A DNA stretch of 64,000 nt, from assembly GCF_000383675.1 (NCBI RefSeq), contig NZ_KB911821.1, forward strand, positions 124,001 to 188,000. Direction: 5' to 3'. The notes beneath the pieces were generated by a model that did no database searches, had not been told where the DNA came from, and was given only the letters and a program-made list of their open reading frames with translations. The stretch is from Terracoccus sp. 273MFTsu3.1. Its GTDB lineage: Bacteria; Actinomycetota; Actinomycetes; Actinomycetales; Dermatophilaceae. The position numbers and the translations under genes are program-made. Positions 1 through 8,631 of this stretch are shown in pieces (position 1 is the first letter of the stretch; each line of letters opens with the position of its first letter).

Positions 1-1467
1 CTCTACACGGCCTACACGTTCGTCGCGGTCCCCGCCGCCATGTGGGCCTTCGGCGCGGTCAACGGGTTCTTCGCCGTGCCCTACACGATCATCCTCTACC
101 CCATCATCTTCGTCTTCATGTCGCGCCTCTGGTCGGTGTCGCACCGTCACGGCTACGTGACGCCCGCCGACTTCGTCGAGGGCCGCTCCGGGTCCAGGGT
201 CCTGTCCCTCGCGGTCGCCGTCACCGGGTTCCTCGCGACGATGCCCTACATCGCCCTCCAGCTCGTCGGCATCCAGGCGGTCCTCGAGGTCGCGGGCGTC
301 GGCGGCGGCAACAACTGGGTCGCCAAGGACCTGCCGCTCTTCATCGCGTTCCTCGTCCTCGCGCTCTACACCTACACCTCGGGGCTGCGCGCTCCGGCGA
401 TCATCGCGTTCGTCAAGGACATCCTCATCTACCTCGTCATCATCGTCGCGGTCATCTACCTTCCCTCGAAGGTCGGCGGCTGGGGCCATGTCTTCGACTC
501 GGCCGAGAAGAAGATGACGACGACGACCAACCCGGCGACGGGCAACCCGAACGTCTTCATCCCGGGCCCCAAGGCCTACTGGGCCTACGGCACGCTCGCC
601 CTCGGCTCGGCTCTGGCTCTGTTCATGTACCCCCACTCGATCACGGCGACGCTGTCGGCCAAGAGCCGCAACACGATCCGCAAGAACGCCTCGATCCTGC
701 CGGCGTACTCCTTCCTGCTCGGCCTGCTCGCCCTGCTCGGCTGGGTGGCCATCGCAGCGGGCACGAAGCCGGTCGGCCTCGACGGCAAGGTCAACGGGCA
801 GCTCGTCATCCCGCAGCTCTTCGAGGACATGTTCCCGTCGTGGTTCGCGGGCGTGGCGTTCGCGGCGATCGCCATCGGCGCCCTCGTCCCGGCAGCGATC
901 ATGTCGATCGCGGCGGCCAACACCTTCACACGCAACATCTACAAGGCGTGGATCAAGCCCAACGCGACCGTCCAGCAGGAAGCCAAGGTCAGCAAGCTCA
1001 CCTCGCTCGTCGTCAAGGCGTTCGCGCTGATCTTCGTGCTCACCCTCGACAAGAGCAACGCGATCAACTTCCAGCTCCTCGGTGGCATCTGGATCCTCCA
1101 GACGTTCCCGGCCCTCGTGTTCTACCTCTACACGCGGTGGTTCCACCGGTGGGCACTGCTCGCCGGCTGGGCCGTCGGCATGGTCTACGGCACGGTGGCC
1201 GCGTACAACGTGACGAACAAGGCCACCGGTGCACCGTTCGCGGGCTCGGTCGCGAACATGCCGCTCATCGGCCAGCTCGGCTACATCGCGGTGACCGCCT
1301 TCGCGTTCAACGTCGTCGTCGCCGCGATCCTCACGCTCGCGCTCCGGGCCGCCAAGGCGCCCGAGGGCAAGGACGCGACGATCCCGGCCGACTACTTCGC
1401 CGAGGCCGGGGACCCCCGCGTCGAGAAGCTGCCCGTCGGGCCGCACGAGTACACACCCTCCGCCTGA
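1..1467 (+). CDS. Sodium:solute symporter family permease, 3' part (monocarboxylate-permease-like)
   Basis: Integral membrane permease of the sodium:solute symporter (SSS) family, cut at its 5' end by the window edge: the frame is already open at base 1. About 488 residues are visible. They contain many hydrophobic helices, the early stretch FMSRLWSVSHRHGYVTPADF (SSS core around TM3, with the typical GYxTPADF) and a short polar C-tail ending in YTPSA. The combination resembles MctP-type monocarboxylate (lactate/pyruvate/acetate) permeases, but substrate is inferred from family resemblance only. The gene ends just before a strong hairpin terminator and converges on the FUSC gene. Confidence 0.85.
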   Translation, partial: LYTAYTFVAVPAAMWAFGAVNGFFAVPYTIILYPIIFVFMSRLWSVSHRHGYVTPADFVEGRSGSRVLSLAVAVTGFLATMPYIALQLVGIQAVLEVAGVGGGNNWVAKDLPLFIAFLVLALYTYTSGLRAPAIIAFVKDILIYLVIIVAVIYLPSKVGGWGHVFDSAEKKMTTTTNPATGNPNVFIPGPKAYWAYGTLALGSALALFMYPHSITATLSAKSRNTIRKNASILPAYSFLLGLLALLGWVAIAAGTKPVGLDGKVNGQLVIPQLFEDMFPSWFAGVAFAAIAIGALVPAAIMSIAAANTFTRNIYKAWIKPNATVQQEAKVSKLTSLVVKAFALIFVLTLDKSNAINFQLLGGIWILQTFPALVFYLYTRWFHRWALLAGWAVGMVYGTVAAYNVTNKATGAPFAGSVANMPLIGQLGYIAVTAFAFNVVVAAILTLALRAAKAPEGKDATIPADYFAEAGDPRVEKLPVGPHEYTPSA

Positions 1468-1489
1468 CGCGTCCGAGCACATATGCCGC

Positions 1490-1517
1490 AGGGCCGGGTC
1501 CGCAAGGACCCGGCCCT
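1490..1517 (+). terminator. Hairpin terminator after the symporter gene
   Basis: Perfect 12-bp stem (AGGGCCGGGTCC at 1490-1501 pairing with 1506-1517) closed by a GCAA tetraloop, 23 bases after the symporter stop codon. There is no T-tract, as is usual in high-GC actinobacteria. Confidence 0.8.
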
Positions 1518-1546
1518 CCGCACGTCCCACCCCCACCCCACTCCCC

Positions 1547-1612
1547 GTCGAGTGAGCGCCCAACCACAGTCGAGTGAGCGCCCGATCACAGTCGAGTGAG
1601 TACGCCGTCACA
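1547..1612. repeat. Three tandem copies of a 22-bp repeat (forward array)
   Basis: The core GTCGAGTGAGCGCCC starts at 1547, 1569 and 1591, giving an exact 22-base period. The first two copies differ at only two positions (CAACCACA against CGATCACA tails); the third keeps GTCGAGTGAG and the terminal CACA but diverges between. The array lies between convergent genes and is answered by an inverted array at 1636-1693. Confidence 0.85.
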
Positions 1613-1635
1613 CCGGTCCCGGAGCGCGTGACCGA

Positions 1636-1693
1636 GCGCTCACTCGAGTGGGACGGGGCGCTCACTCGAGTGGGACGGGGCGCTCACTCGACG
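1636..1693. repeat. Inverted array of the same 22-bp family (two full copies and a partial copy)
   Basis: The core GCGCTCACTCGA is the reverse complement of the forward array core. Units begin at 1636, 1658 and 1680, again 22 bases apart; the first two are identical and the last ends within the 5 bases before the FUSC stop codon. Each full unit also contains the palindrome CACTCGAGTG. With 1547-1612 the array can fold into a long hairpin whose loop is about 23 bases, so it could terminate transcription from both sides. Confidence 0.8.
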
Positions 1694-1697
1694 TCTG

Positions 1698-2834
1698 TCA
1701 GGCGTCGCGGGGGCGCTCGGGCGGCAGGGCGGCGATGGCCTCGTCGACGTCGAGACCCGTGACCTGGAGCAGGTCGACGACGGTGGAGCGGACCTGGGCG
1801 AGCACCGTCTCGGTGGCGAGGCTCGGGGTGCGTGGCACCTCCCCCGTCGCCGCGGCGACCGCCAGCAGCGCGGGCCGACCGATCTCGGGAGAGGCGTTCT
1901 CCGACAGGGCACGTCCGATGATGTCCGTCGCCGCAGCGAGCTCGAGCAGAAGCGTCTCGTAGCCCGGCGGCAGCTGCTCCCCTCGACCGACCGCGACCGT
2001 GACACGGCGGACGAGCACGCGAGTGCTCCGCACCGCACGGTCGAGCGGCTCGACGAGATCGACCATCTTGCGCACCCCGGCCGCGTGGTGACGCTTGAAG
2101 GGCGACGAGCTGATGACCGACAGCCCCTCGTCGGCCGCCTGTCGCAGCTCGCGCAGCAGCGACTCGGTGCCTCGGGCCGAGGCCAGCACCTCGGCCGCCC
2201 CCTCGACGTCGCCGTCGTGCGCGCTCGCGGCCGCGCGGCGGAGCAGCTCACCGATCTTGCGGACGGCCTCGGCCGCCGCGACCCGGGGTCGCCGAAGCGG
2301 CGCCTGGGGCACGACCGTCGCGGCGACGAGGGCGATGCCGCCGCCGATGAGCGCGTCGGTCCACCGGCCGAAGGCCTGGCCAGGGCTCGCGACGAGGGCG
2401 GCGATGACGATGCCTTGGACGGCCGACTGGGTGACGATGACCGGGCCACCGTCGAGCAGGGTGGCGATCGCCATCGACACGAGCACCACGGCGGCGATCT
2501 GCCACGGCCCGCTGCCGGCGACGTGCACGAAGACGTCCGCCGTGAAGACGCCGACCGCCACGCCGATCGCGACCTCGAAGACCCGGCGCAGCCGTTGACC
2601 GTAGGACATGCCGAGGCAGACGACGGCGACGATGGGCGCGAAGAAGGGGGACGTGTGGCCGAAGACGTCGGTCGCGAGCCACCACGCCACACCCGCCGAG
2701 ACGGCGCACTGGACGAGGAGGAAGACCCGCGAGCGGAGCCGCTCGAACCGGGTGCGGACGCTGAGCCGGCTCCGGTCCCAGGCCCGGTCGAGCGCCTCGA
2801 CGACCGGGGCGTCGCTCCTCAGGTAGTCGTCCAC
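1698..2834 (-). CDS. FUSC-family (aromatic acid exporter-like) membrane protein
   Basis: 378-residue membrane protein. A soluble N-terminus (about 35 residues) precedes a hydrophobic block of roughly six helices (residues 38-170, with FAPIVAVVCLGMSYGQRLRR typical of FUSC/ArAE proteins), then a long mostly helical cytoplasmic C-domain. Family members export aromatic acids or other organic anions; no substrate can be assigned here. The start is GTG, about 48 bases after mrdA on the same strand, so it probably ends the mreBCD-mrdA transcript, occupying the place where rodA commonly stands. Confidence 0.75.
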   Translation of the reverse strand: MDDYLRSDAPVVEALDRAWDRSRLSVRTRFERLRSRVFLLVQCAVSAGVAWWLATDVFGHTSPFFAPIVAVVCLGMSYGQRLRRVFEVAIGVAVGVFTADVFVHVAGSGPWQIAAVVLVSMAIATLLDGGPVIVTQSAVQGIVIAALVASPGQAFGRWTDALIGGGIALVAATVVPQAPLRRPRVAAAEAVRKIGELLRRAAASAHDGDVEGAAEVLASARGTESLLRELRQAADEGLSVISSSPFKRHHAAGVRKMVDLVEPLDRAVRSTRVLVRRVTVAVGRGEQLPPGYETLLLELAAATDIIGRALSENASPEIGRPALLAVAAATGEVPRTPSLATETVLAQVRSTVVDLLQVTGLDVDEAIAALPPERPRDA

Positions 2835-2882
2835 GAACGCGCCTCTCGGTCGGTCCCTGCGGCGGGAGCCACGGGGACGGGG

Positions 2883-4889
2883 CTAGAGCCCCAGGGCAAG
2901 GATCGCATCGAAGATCTGCCGCACGGCAGGGGCGGCCACCTTCGAGCCCGAGCCGCCCTGGCCGACGACGACCACGACGGCATACTTCGGCTTCGTCGTC
3001 GGTCCGTAGCCGGCGAACCAGGCGGTGGCCTGCTTGCCGAAGACCTCGCCCGTGCCCGTCTTGCCCGCGAGCGGGTAGCGGTCCTGCGGGAAGCCGGTGA
3101 AGGCCGTGCCCGCCGAACCTCCGGGTCGGGTCACGTCGCCCAGGGCTGAGCGGACGTAGGCCAGCACGTCGCGTCGCAGCGGCACCGTGGCCACGCGCTT
3201 CGGCGCGATCACCGTCGTCGCGCCGGCGGCCGTGCGGTAGCCAGCCGCCACCTGGGGCTGCCACAGGGTGCCCCCGTTGGCGATCGCGGCGTAGACCCCC
3301 GCCATCTGGAGGATCGTCACGGCCGTGTCGCCCTGTCCGATGGAGAAGTTCACGGCGTCGCCGGCGCGGTACTGGTAGCCGGCCGAGCAGTTCTCGCCGG
3401 CGAGCCGCTTGAGGTAGTCGGCACGCGCCCGGTCGGTGCGGGCGACCTCCGGATAGCCCGTGCTCGCCCGGCGGCACGTCTCGCCCTTCGTCGCGAGCCA
3501 GTACTGCTCCTTCCAGGCTCGGTCGGGGACCCGTCCGGCCGCCTCGCCCGGCACGTCGACGCCGGTGCGCCGCCCCAGCCCGAAGGCCTTCGCCATCGAG
3601 ACGAACGGGTCGGCGGCGCCGACCGGCGCGGCGAGACCGCCCTGCTCGAGCCACGCGGCATACGCGAGCCGGTAGAAGACGGTGTCGCACGAGACGACGA
3701 GGGCGCGGTGCAGGTCGATGGGGCCGTAGCCCCGCGACTCGAAGTTGTTGAAGAGCCGACCGCCGACGGAGACGTTGGGCGAGCAGTCGTACGTCCCGTC
3801 GAGCCGGGCCCCGGAGCTGACGGCAGCGGGCACCGAGATCACCTTGAAGGTCGACGCCGGCGGGAACGTCTCGGCCGTCAGCCGGGAGCGCAGTGGTGAG
3901 CCGGTCCGAGCGTCGGTGAGACGGGCGAGCTCGGTCGTGCTGATGCCGCCGGAGAAGACGGCGGGGTCGTAGGACGGGTAGCTGGCCGCCGCGACCACCG
4001 CACCGTTCGTCACGTCCACGACGACCGCGGCCGCCGTGTCGGCGCGCAGCTTCTGCGCCCGGGCCGACGCGACGGCTCGCACGAGCGCGGCCTCGGTGCG
4101 GGCCTGCAGCCCGGCGTCGAGGTGGGTCACGACGTCGCGTCCGGCCACCGGGGCGACCGAGCTGACGGTGTCGGTGACGATGCCACGCGGGTCGATCGCG
4201 ACGACGGTGCGCCCGTTCGTGCCGCGCAGCACCCCGTCGTACTGCGCCTCGAGTCCGGAGCGCCCGACGACGTCCTCCGCGTCGATGCGCCCCCCGCTCC
4301 CGGTCACGTCGTCGGCGCCGGCTCGGGCGACCCAGCCGAGCAGGTGGGCGGCGAGGGCTCCGTCGGGCCGGGGGTAGGCCCGCGCGGGCTCGGTCGTGAC
4401 GCCGACACCGGGGTACTTCTCGGGCTGCTCGAGCAGCGTCAGCGCCCGGCGCGCGTCGACGCCGGTCGCGACGGGGATCGGCACGTAGGGCGACCCGTTG
4501 AAGCAGGCCGGAGACGGCGGCGCCCCCGCCGTGCCGCACAGCATCGTCTTGCCCCACAGACGCTCGAACGGCTGCCCCACGGCCTGTGCGAGGCGGGTCA
4601 CGAGGTCGCGTCCGCCGTCGTCCGACCCGACGAGCACCGAGCGCTGCACCGTGAGGACGGTGTCGAAGCTGTTGGCGACGAAGGGCGTGCCGCTGCGGTC
4701 GAGGATCCGGCCGCGCAGGGCGTGCTCGGTGACGGTCCGCGTGTTGACCGTGACCGCGGCGCGGGCGAGCTCGGGCCCGTCGACGAGCTGGAGCTGTCCC
4801 AGACGGCCGAGCAGCAGGCCGAAGAGCGTGACGAGCAGGACGAGCACGACACCGGCGACGCCGACCCGCCGGCGCGAGCCGCGCCTCAC
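2883..4889 (-). CDS. mrdA: Penicillin-binding protein 2, class B transpeptidase of lateral wall synthesis
   Basis: 668-residue class B PBP that crosslinks new peptidoglycan during cell elongation. A short basic N-terminus and one membrane anchor (about residues 9-32) are followed by the PBP dimer domain and the transpeptidase domain. The catalytic motifs are visible: S-T-F-K (Ser about residue 346), S-C-D (about 400, the PBP2-type SxD instead of SxN) and K-T-G (about 610). The GTG start overlaps the mreD stop by four bases (GTGA), so the two are translationally coupled. The elongasome glycosyltransferase partner RodA is not adjacent; it lies at 25392-26624. Confidence 0.93.
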   Translation of the reverse strand: MRRGSRRRVGVAGVVLVLLVTLFGLLLGRLGQLQLVDGPELARAAVTVNTRTVTEHALRGRILDRSGTPFVANSFDTVLTVQRSVLVGSDDGGRDLVTRLAQAVGQPFERLWGKTMLCGTAGAPPSPACFNGSPYVPIPVATGVDARRALTLLEQPEKYPGVGVTTEPARAYPRPDGALAAHLLGWVARAGADDVTGSGGRIDAEDVVGRSGLEAQYDGVLRGTNGRTVVAIDPRGIVTDTVSSVAPVAGRDVVTHLDAGLQARTEAALVRAVASARAQKLRADTAAAVVVDVTNGAVVAAASYPSYDPAVFSGGISTTELARLTDARTGSPLRSRLTAETFPPASTFKVISVPAAVSSGARLDGTYDCSPNVSVGGRLFNNFESRGYGPIDLHRALVVSCDTVFYRLAYAAWLEQGGLAAPVGAADPFVSMAKAFGLGRRTGVDVPGEAAGRVPDRAWKEQYWLATKGETCRRASTGYPEVARTDRARADYLKRLAGENCSAGYQYRAGDAVNFSIGQGDTAVTILQMAGVYAAIANGGTLWQPQVAAGYRTAAGATTVIAPKRVATVPLRRDVLAYVRSALGDVTRPGGSAGTAFTGFPQDRYPLAGKTGTGEVFGKQATAWFAGYGPTTKPKYAVVVVVGQGGSGSKVAAPAVRQIFDAILALGL

Positions 4890-5386
4890 CCGAGTCTCCG
4901 CCGCACGAGGGCCCGGTCGAGGGCGAGGAGGGCCGGCAGCAGCAGACCGCCGACGAGCACCGTCACGAGCAGCCGCCACACCCCGTCGACCAGCTCCACG
5001 CTGCCCTTGGCGAGCACGGCCGAGCCGAGGCGTCCGACGAGGACGACGGCAGCGGCGGCGAGCAGCGCCGCCGGGGCGCGCAGCGGCGAGCGCGACGACG
5101 ACCTGCGGAAGAAGCCTGCGACGAGCCCCGCGAGCATCATGACGAGCGGGGCCAGCCCGAGCGGGCTGCCGACGGGTGGCACGAGCTCGACGACCCACCC
5201 GGCCAGCAGCCCCACGAGGGCACCGTGCACCGGACCGCGGAGCACGGCGGTCGCCACGACCCCGACGAGCACGAGGTCTGGCACCCATCGGGGCTCCGCA
5301 CCGAGGCGCGGCAACAGCGTCGCGACGACGAGCGCCGCCACGAGGACGTATGCCGTCCGCAGCACTCCCAGCAGCGTCGGCCTCAT
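4886..5386 (-). CDS. mreD: Rod shape-determining protein MreD
   Basis: 166-residue hydrophobic protein with about five membrane helices, the size and profile of MreD, which links MreC to the elongation machinery. ATG start overlaps the mreC stop by four bases (ATGA), and its own stop overlaps the mrdA GTG. Sequence similarity in this family is low; the call rests on length, topology and its place between mreC and mrdA. Confidence 0.88.
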   Translation of the reverse strand: MRPTLLGVLRTAYVLVAALVVATLLPRLGAEPRWVPDLVLVGVVATAVLRGPVHGALVGLLAGWVVELVPPVGSPLGLAPLVMMLAGLVAGFFRRSSSRSPLRAPAALLAAAAVVLVGRLGSAVLAKGSVELVDGVWRLLVTVLVGGLLLPALLALDRALVRRRLG

Positions 5387-6207
5387 CGTCGGGCGCCCGT
5401 CGGCGAGCGGGGGGTCGAGCGCGCGACCGGGACGACGACGGCGACGACGTCGATCGCGTCGGGGTCGACGCTCGGCCGCACCGTGGCACCACGCGTCAGC
5501 TGGCCGCGGTCGGGGTCGACGGCGCTCACGGTGCCGACGACGATCCCGGCGGCATACGGCGTCTCGTCGACGCTGCCGAGGGTGCGCACGACGTCCCCGA
5601 CGACGGGAGTGGACGGCGCGATGCCCACGAGCCGGAGCGAGCCGCGGGGCCGGGACTCCGAGTCCCCCGGCGCCGGCGGCGAGACCGTGCCGAGCGTGCC
5701 GGCGGGCCCGACGCGCACCGCCACGACCGAGTCGGCGCTGCCGAGCACCTGCACGTCGCTCGTCCACGGCGACACGGACACGACGCGACCGACGAGACCG
5801 TCGGCGGCCACGACCGTCGAGTCGGTCCTGACCCCGTCCCGGGAGCCGACGTCGATCGTCACGCTCCGGCCGCCGAGCGCGCTGACGTCGGTAGCGACGA
5901 CGCGGGCCGGCAGAAGGGTGCGCCCCGTGGCGGCGCCCCCGCCGAGCAGCTCGTCGAGCCGTCCGAGCTCGTCGAGGCGGTGCTGCTGGTCAGCCGCCAG
6001 GGCCCGCAGACGGACGTTCTCGCTCTCGATGGCGGCGAGGTCGTCGCGCGGCGCTCCGGCGAGCGCACGTTGCACCGGCCCCAGCACGAGCCCGCCGGCT
6101 CGGCGCACCCCGTCCGCGACCGCGAGGTGGGCGAGGTCTGCGACGAGCAGGGCGACCGTGAGCGAGGCGAGGACGACGAGGAGGCGGCGGCGGACGGTCG
6201 GCTGCAT
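5383..6207 (-). CDS. mreC: Rod shape-determining protein MreC
   Basis: 274-residue bitopic protein: basic start MQPTVRRR, one membrane helix (about 8-30), a coiled-coil stretch (about 55-85, rich in L, E, R and D heptads) and a beta-rich extracytoplasmic domain with the glycine-containing RDGVRTDSTVVAADGLVGRV segment typical of MreC. The ATG at 6207 was chosen because it gives the normal N-terminus and lies four bases after the mreB stop. MreC bridges MreB filaments, MreD and PBP2. Confidence 0.9.
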   Translation of the reverse strand: MQPTVRRRLLVVLASLTVALLVADLAHLAVADGVRRAGGLVLGPVQRALAGAPRDDLAAIESENVRLRALAADQQHRLDELGRLDELLGGGAATGRTLLPARVVATDVSALGGRSVTIDVGSRDGVRTDSTVVAADGLVGRVVSVSPWTSDVQVLGSADSVVAVRVGPAGTLGTVSPPAPGDSESRPRGSLRLVGIAPSTPVVGDVVRTLGSVDETPYAAGIVVGTVSAVDPDRGQLTRGATVRPSVDPDAIDVVAVVVPVARSTPRSPTGARR

Positions 6208-6211
6208 GCGA

Positions 6212-7246
6212 CTAGAGGCGGTGGTCCCCGACGAGGACGCGTTCGAGGCCGGCGAACTCGTCGACGCACCGGCCGGCACCGCGGGCCACGGCCCGGAGCG
6301 GGTCGTCGGCGACCTGGACCGGCACGCCGAGCTCGTGGCGCATCCGCTCGTCGAGGCCGCGCAGCAGGGCACCTCCCCCGGTCAGCGTGATGCCGCGGTC
6401 GAGGATGTCGCCGGCGAGCTCGGGTGGGCACACGTCGAGCGTCGCCCGGACGAGCTCGATGATCTGCAGGACCGGCGTCTCGATGGCCCGGCGCACCTCG
6501 ACCGAGCTCACCTGCACCGTCTTGGGCAGACCGGTCACGAGGTCGCGTCCGCGCAGGCGCGTCGTCAGCTCCTCCCGCAACGGGAAGACCGACCCGACGG
6601 CGACCTTGATGTCCTCCGCGCTGCGCTCCCCCAGCAGGAGGGAGTACTCGCTCTTGACGTAGCCGATGAGGGCCTCGTCGATCTCGTCACCGGCGATCCG
6701 CAGCGAGTTCGACGTGACGATGCCGCCGAGGCTGATGACCGCGACGTCGGTCGTGCCGCCGCCGATGTCGACGACCATGCTCGCGGCCGTCTCGTAGACG
6801 GGCAGGCCGGCACCGATGGCGGCCGCCATCGGCTCCTCGATCATGTAGACGCGGCGCGCGCCGCACCGGGTCGCGGCGTCCTCGAGGGCCCGGCGCTCGA
6901 CACCGGTCACCTCGCTCGGCACGCAGAGCACCATGCGGGGGCGGACGAGTCGCGAGGTGCGCACCTGGTCGATGAACCAACGCAGCATGCGCTCGGTCTC
7001 GTCGGCGTCGGAGACGACGCCGTCACGCAGCGGCCGGACCGCCCGGATGGTGCCCGGTGCTCGCCCGAGCATCTCCTTGGCCCGGGTGCCGGCGGCGACG
7101 AGGCGACCGGTGCCCACCTCCACGGCCACGACCGACGGCTCCTCGACGACGACCCCGCGACCCCGGACGTGGATCAGGGTGTTGGCGGTGCCGAGGTCGA
7201 TCGCGAGGTCACGCCCCAAGGGGCGCAGCCACGGTCGGGAGGTCAT
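6212..7246 (-). CDS. mreB: Actin-like cell shape protein MreB
   Basis: 344-residue actin-family ATPase that forms membrane-bound filaments directing lateral wall synthesis. The nucleotide motifs are intact: phosphate-1 DLGTANT (about residue 17), phosphate-2 DIGGGTTDVAV (about 160) and the adenosine motif TGGGALL (about 285). It starts 18 bases after the ndk stop and heads mreB-mreC-mreD-mrdA. Retention of mreB implies a rod or coccoid-rod that elongates along its side wall, unlike polar-growing actinobacteria that lack the system. Confidence 0.95.
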   Translation of the reverse strand: MTSRPWLRPLGRDLAIDLGTANTLIHVRGRGVVVEEPSVVAVEVGTGRLVAAGTRAKEMLGRAPGTIRAVRPLRDGVVSDADETERMLRWFIDQVRTSRLVRPRMVLCVPSEVTGVERRALEDAATRCGARRVYMIEEPMAAAIGAGLPVYETAASMVVDIGGGTTDVAVISLGGIVTSNSLRIAGDEIDEALIGYVKSEYSLLLGERSAEDIKVAVGSVFPLREELTTRLRGRDLVTGLPKTVQVSSVEVRRAIETPVLQIIELVRATLDVCPPELAGDILDRGITLTGGGALLRGLDERMRHELGVPVQVADDPLRAVARGAGRCVDEFAGLERVLVGDHRL

Positions 7247-7264
7247 GCCGCGATTGTGCCCCGA

Positions 7265-7693
7265 TCAGCCCTCGAGATCGGGGAACCAGATGCCGATCTC
7301 GCGTGTGGCGGACTCGTGGGAGTCGGATCCGTGCACGATGTTCTGCTGCACCTTGGTGCCCCAGTCGCGGCCGAGGTCGCCGCGGATCGTCCCGGGCGCG
7401 GCCTCCGTCGGGTTGGTGGCGCCGGCGAGGTTGCGGAAGCCCTTGACGCAGTCCTCGCCCTCGACGACGACCGCCGTGACGGCGCCGGAGCTCATGAACT
7501 CGACGAGCGGCTCGTAGAAGGGCTTGCCCTCGTGCTCCGCGTAGTGCGCGGCGAGCTGCTCGCGGGTCGGCGTCAGCACGGAGAGAGCGACCAGTCGGTA
7601 GCCCTTCCCCTCGATGCGACGCAGCACCTCACCGGTGAGGCCGCGCTGGAAACCGTCGGGCTTGACGAGGACGAGGGAACGTTCGGTGGTCAC
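7265..7693 (-). CDS. ndk: Nucleoside diphosphate kinase
   Basis: 142-residue Ndk, which transfers the gamma phosphate of ATP to nucleoside diphosphates through a phosphohistidine. Visible motifs are LVLVKPDGFQRGLTGEVL at the N-terminus and the catalytic NIVHGSDSHESA near residue 120. Length is normal for bacterial Ndk. The GTG start overlaps the stop of the DUF4233 gene by four bases (GTGA). The folC-DUF4233-ndk order is a common actinobacterial arrangement. Confidence 0.97.
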   Translation of the reverse strand: MTTERSLVLVKPDGFQRGLTGEVLRRIEGKGYRLVALSVLTPTREQLAAHYAEHEGKPFYEPLVEFMSSGAVTAVVVEGEDCVKGFRNLAGATNPTEAAPGTIRGDLGRDWGTKVQQNIVHGSDSHESATREIGIWFPDLEG

Positions 7694-8109
7694 CCGTCCA
7701 CCCTATCGGCCGCCTCGCCGTCGGCCGCGGCCGCTTCACGACGGGCCACGACGGCGTCGACCTGGGCGCCCTTGACGAGACAGGTGACCCACAGCGCGAG
7801 GAAGAAGAGACCGACGATGAGCATCATCGGCACGACGAGGGCACTGAGCAGGGTCAGCGCCTGGACGACCCAGCCCAGCGTGACGCCCCACGGGCGGCGC
7901 ATGAGGCCGGCGGCCACGATGCTCAGCGCGCCGAGCCCGAGGCCGACGACGAGGTATGCCGTGCTCGGCCCGCTTCCCTCGTCGGTGGCCGCGATGGCCC
8001 GGGCCACGAGGGCACCGAGCAGGATGCAGATGGCCTGGCCGCCGAGCACGGTCGCGAGCATGCGGAAGGTGAACTTGCCGGTCTGGCCGTAGAAGATGAT
8101 CGAACGCAT
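7690..8109 (-). CDS. DUF4233 small membrane protein
   Basis: 139-residue protein with four predicted hydrophobic helices (about residues 14-36, 50-70, 75-92 and 97-118) and a charged alanine-rich C-tail. It matches the DUF4233 family, whose members sit between folC and ndk in many actinobacteria; no biochemical function is known to me. It is translationally coupled to ndk by a GTGA overlap. Confidence 0.8.
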   Translation of the reverse strand: MRSIIFYGQTGKFTFRMLATVLGGQAICILLGALVARAIAATDEGSGPSTAYLVVGLGLGALSIVAAGLMRRPWGVTLGWVVQALTLLSALVVPMMLIVGLFFLALWVTCLVKGAQVDAVVARREAAAADGEAADRVDG

Positions 8110-8148
8110 CGGAGTGGGTCTCGCCTCGGTGGTCTCGTGCCGGTGGGC

Positions 8149-8595
8149 TCAGTAGTTCTGGGTGGTGTCCCAGGTGCGGATGATGGCCTGGGCCTCGGCC
8201 CCGCTCGCCCCCGTCGCCTCGGCGTAGAGGCTCATCGCGTCCTCGCGCCGACCGGCGAGGATGAGCTCGCTGATCCGCGACCGGGCCTCGTCGGTGAGCC
8301 GGCCGTCGGTGTAGGAGGCCGCGGCGTCGCGAACGCCCGGCCCCTGGCCCGGGACGAACCAGCTGTCGACGGCCCGCTTGGCGTCGGCGAGCGGCGCCCC
8401 GGTCGCCTCGCGGTAGATCTTGATGGCGTTGATCTTGTGACCGGCGCTGATCTCGCGGCTCACCCTGGCGCGGACGGTGTCGGTCAGGCCGACGAGCTCA
8501 CGGTCGGGGTCCTTGCGTCCCATGACCCGTCCCCAGACGACGATCGCGAGGACGACGATGATGACGATGAGGACGAGCTTCACCAGGGGGTGCAT
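8149..8595 (-). CDS. Membrane-anchored protein with two L7/L12 C-terminal-domain-like segments
   Basis: 148 residues. One N-terminal membrane helix (about 5-23, LVLIVIIVVLAIVVW) is followed by two related helical segments: GHKINAIKIYREATGAPLAD (about residue 50) and AGRREDAMSLYAEATGASGA (about 115). The first strongly recalls the ribosomal L7/L12 C-terminal domain (K-x-x-x-I-K-x-x-R-E-x-T-G-x-x-L-x-x-A-K), and the second looks like a degenerate copy. It lies between folC and the DUF4233 gene on the same strand. Function unknown; it is clearly not the ribosomal stalk protein because it is membrane-anchored and lacks the L7/L12 N-domain. Confidence 0.7.
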   Translation of the reverse strand: MHPLVKLVLIVIIVVLAIVVWGRVMGRKDPDRELVGLTDTVRARVSREISAGHKINAIKIYREATGAPLADAKRAVDSWFVPGQGPGVRDAAASYTDGRLTDEARSRISELILAGRREDAMSLYAEATGASGAEAQAIIRTWDTTQNY

Positions 8596-8631
8596 GGGGC
8601 CAGCCTAGGTCGGGGTCGCGGGGTGGTCGGG

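Noticed and set aside
1392-1567. Small minus-strand genes after the symporter
   Set aside because: They run through the terminator and repeat array and have no ribosome site.
1547-1693. CRISPR array
   Set aside because: Repeat units are contiguous with no unique spacers, occur in both orientations, and no cas gene is near.
8149-8595. Ribosomal protein L7/L12
   Set aside because: It has a membrane helix and no L7/L12 N-terminal domain; rplL lies with rplJ in bacteria.
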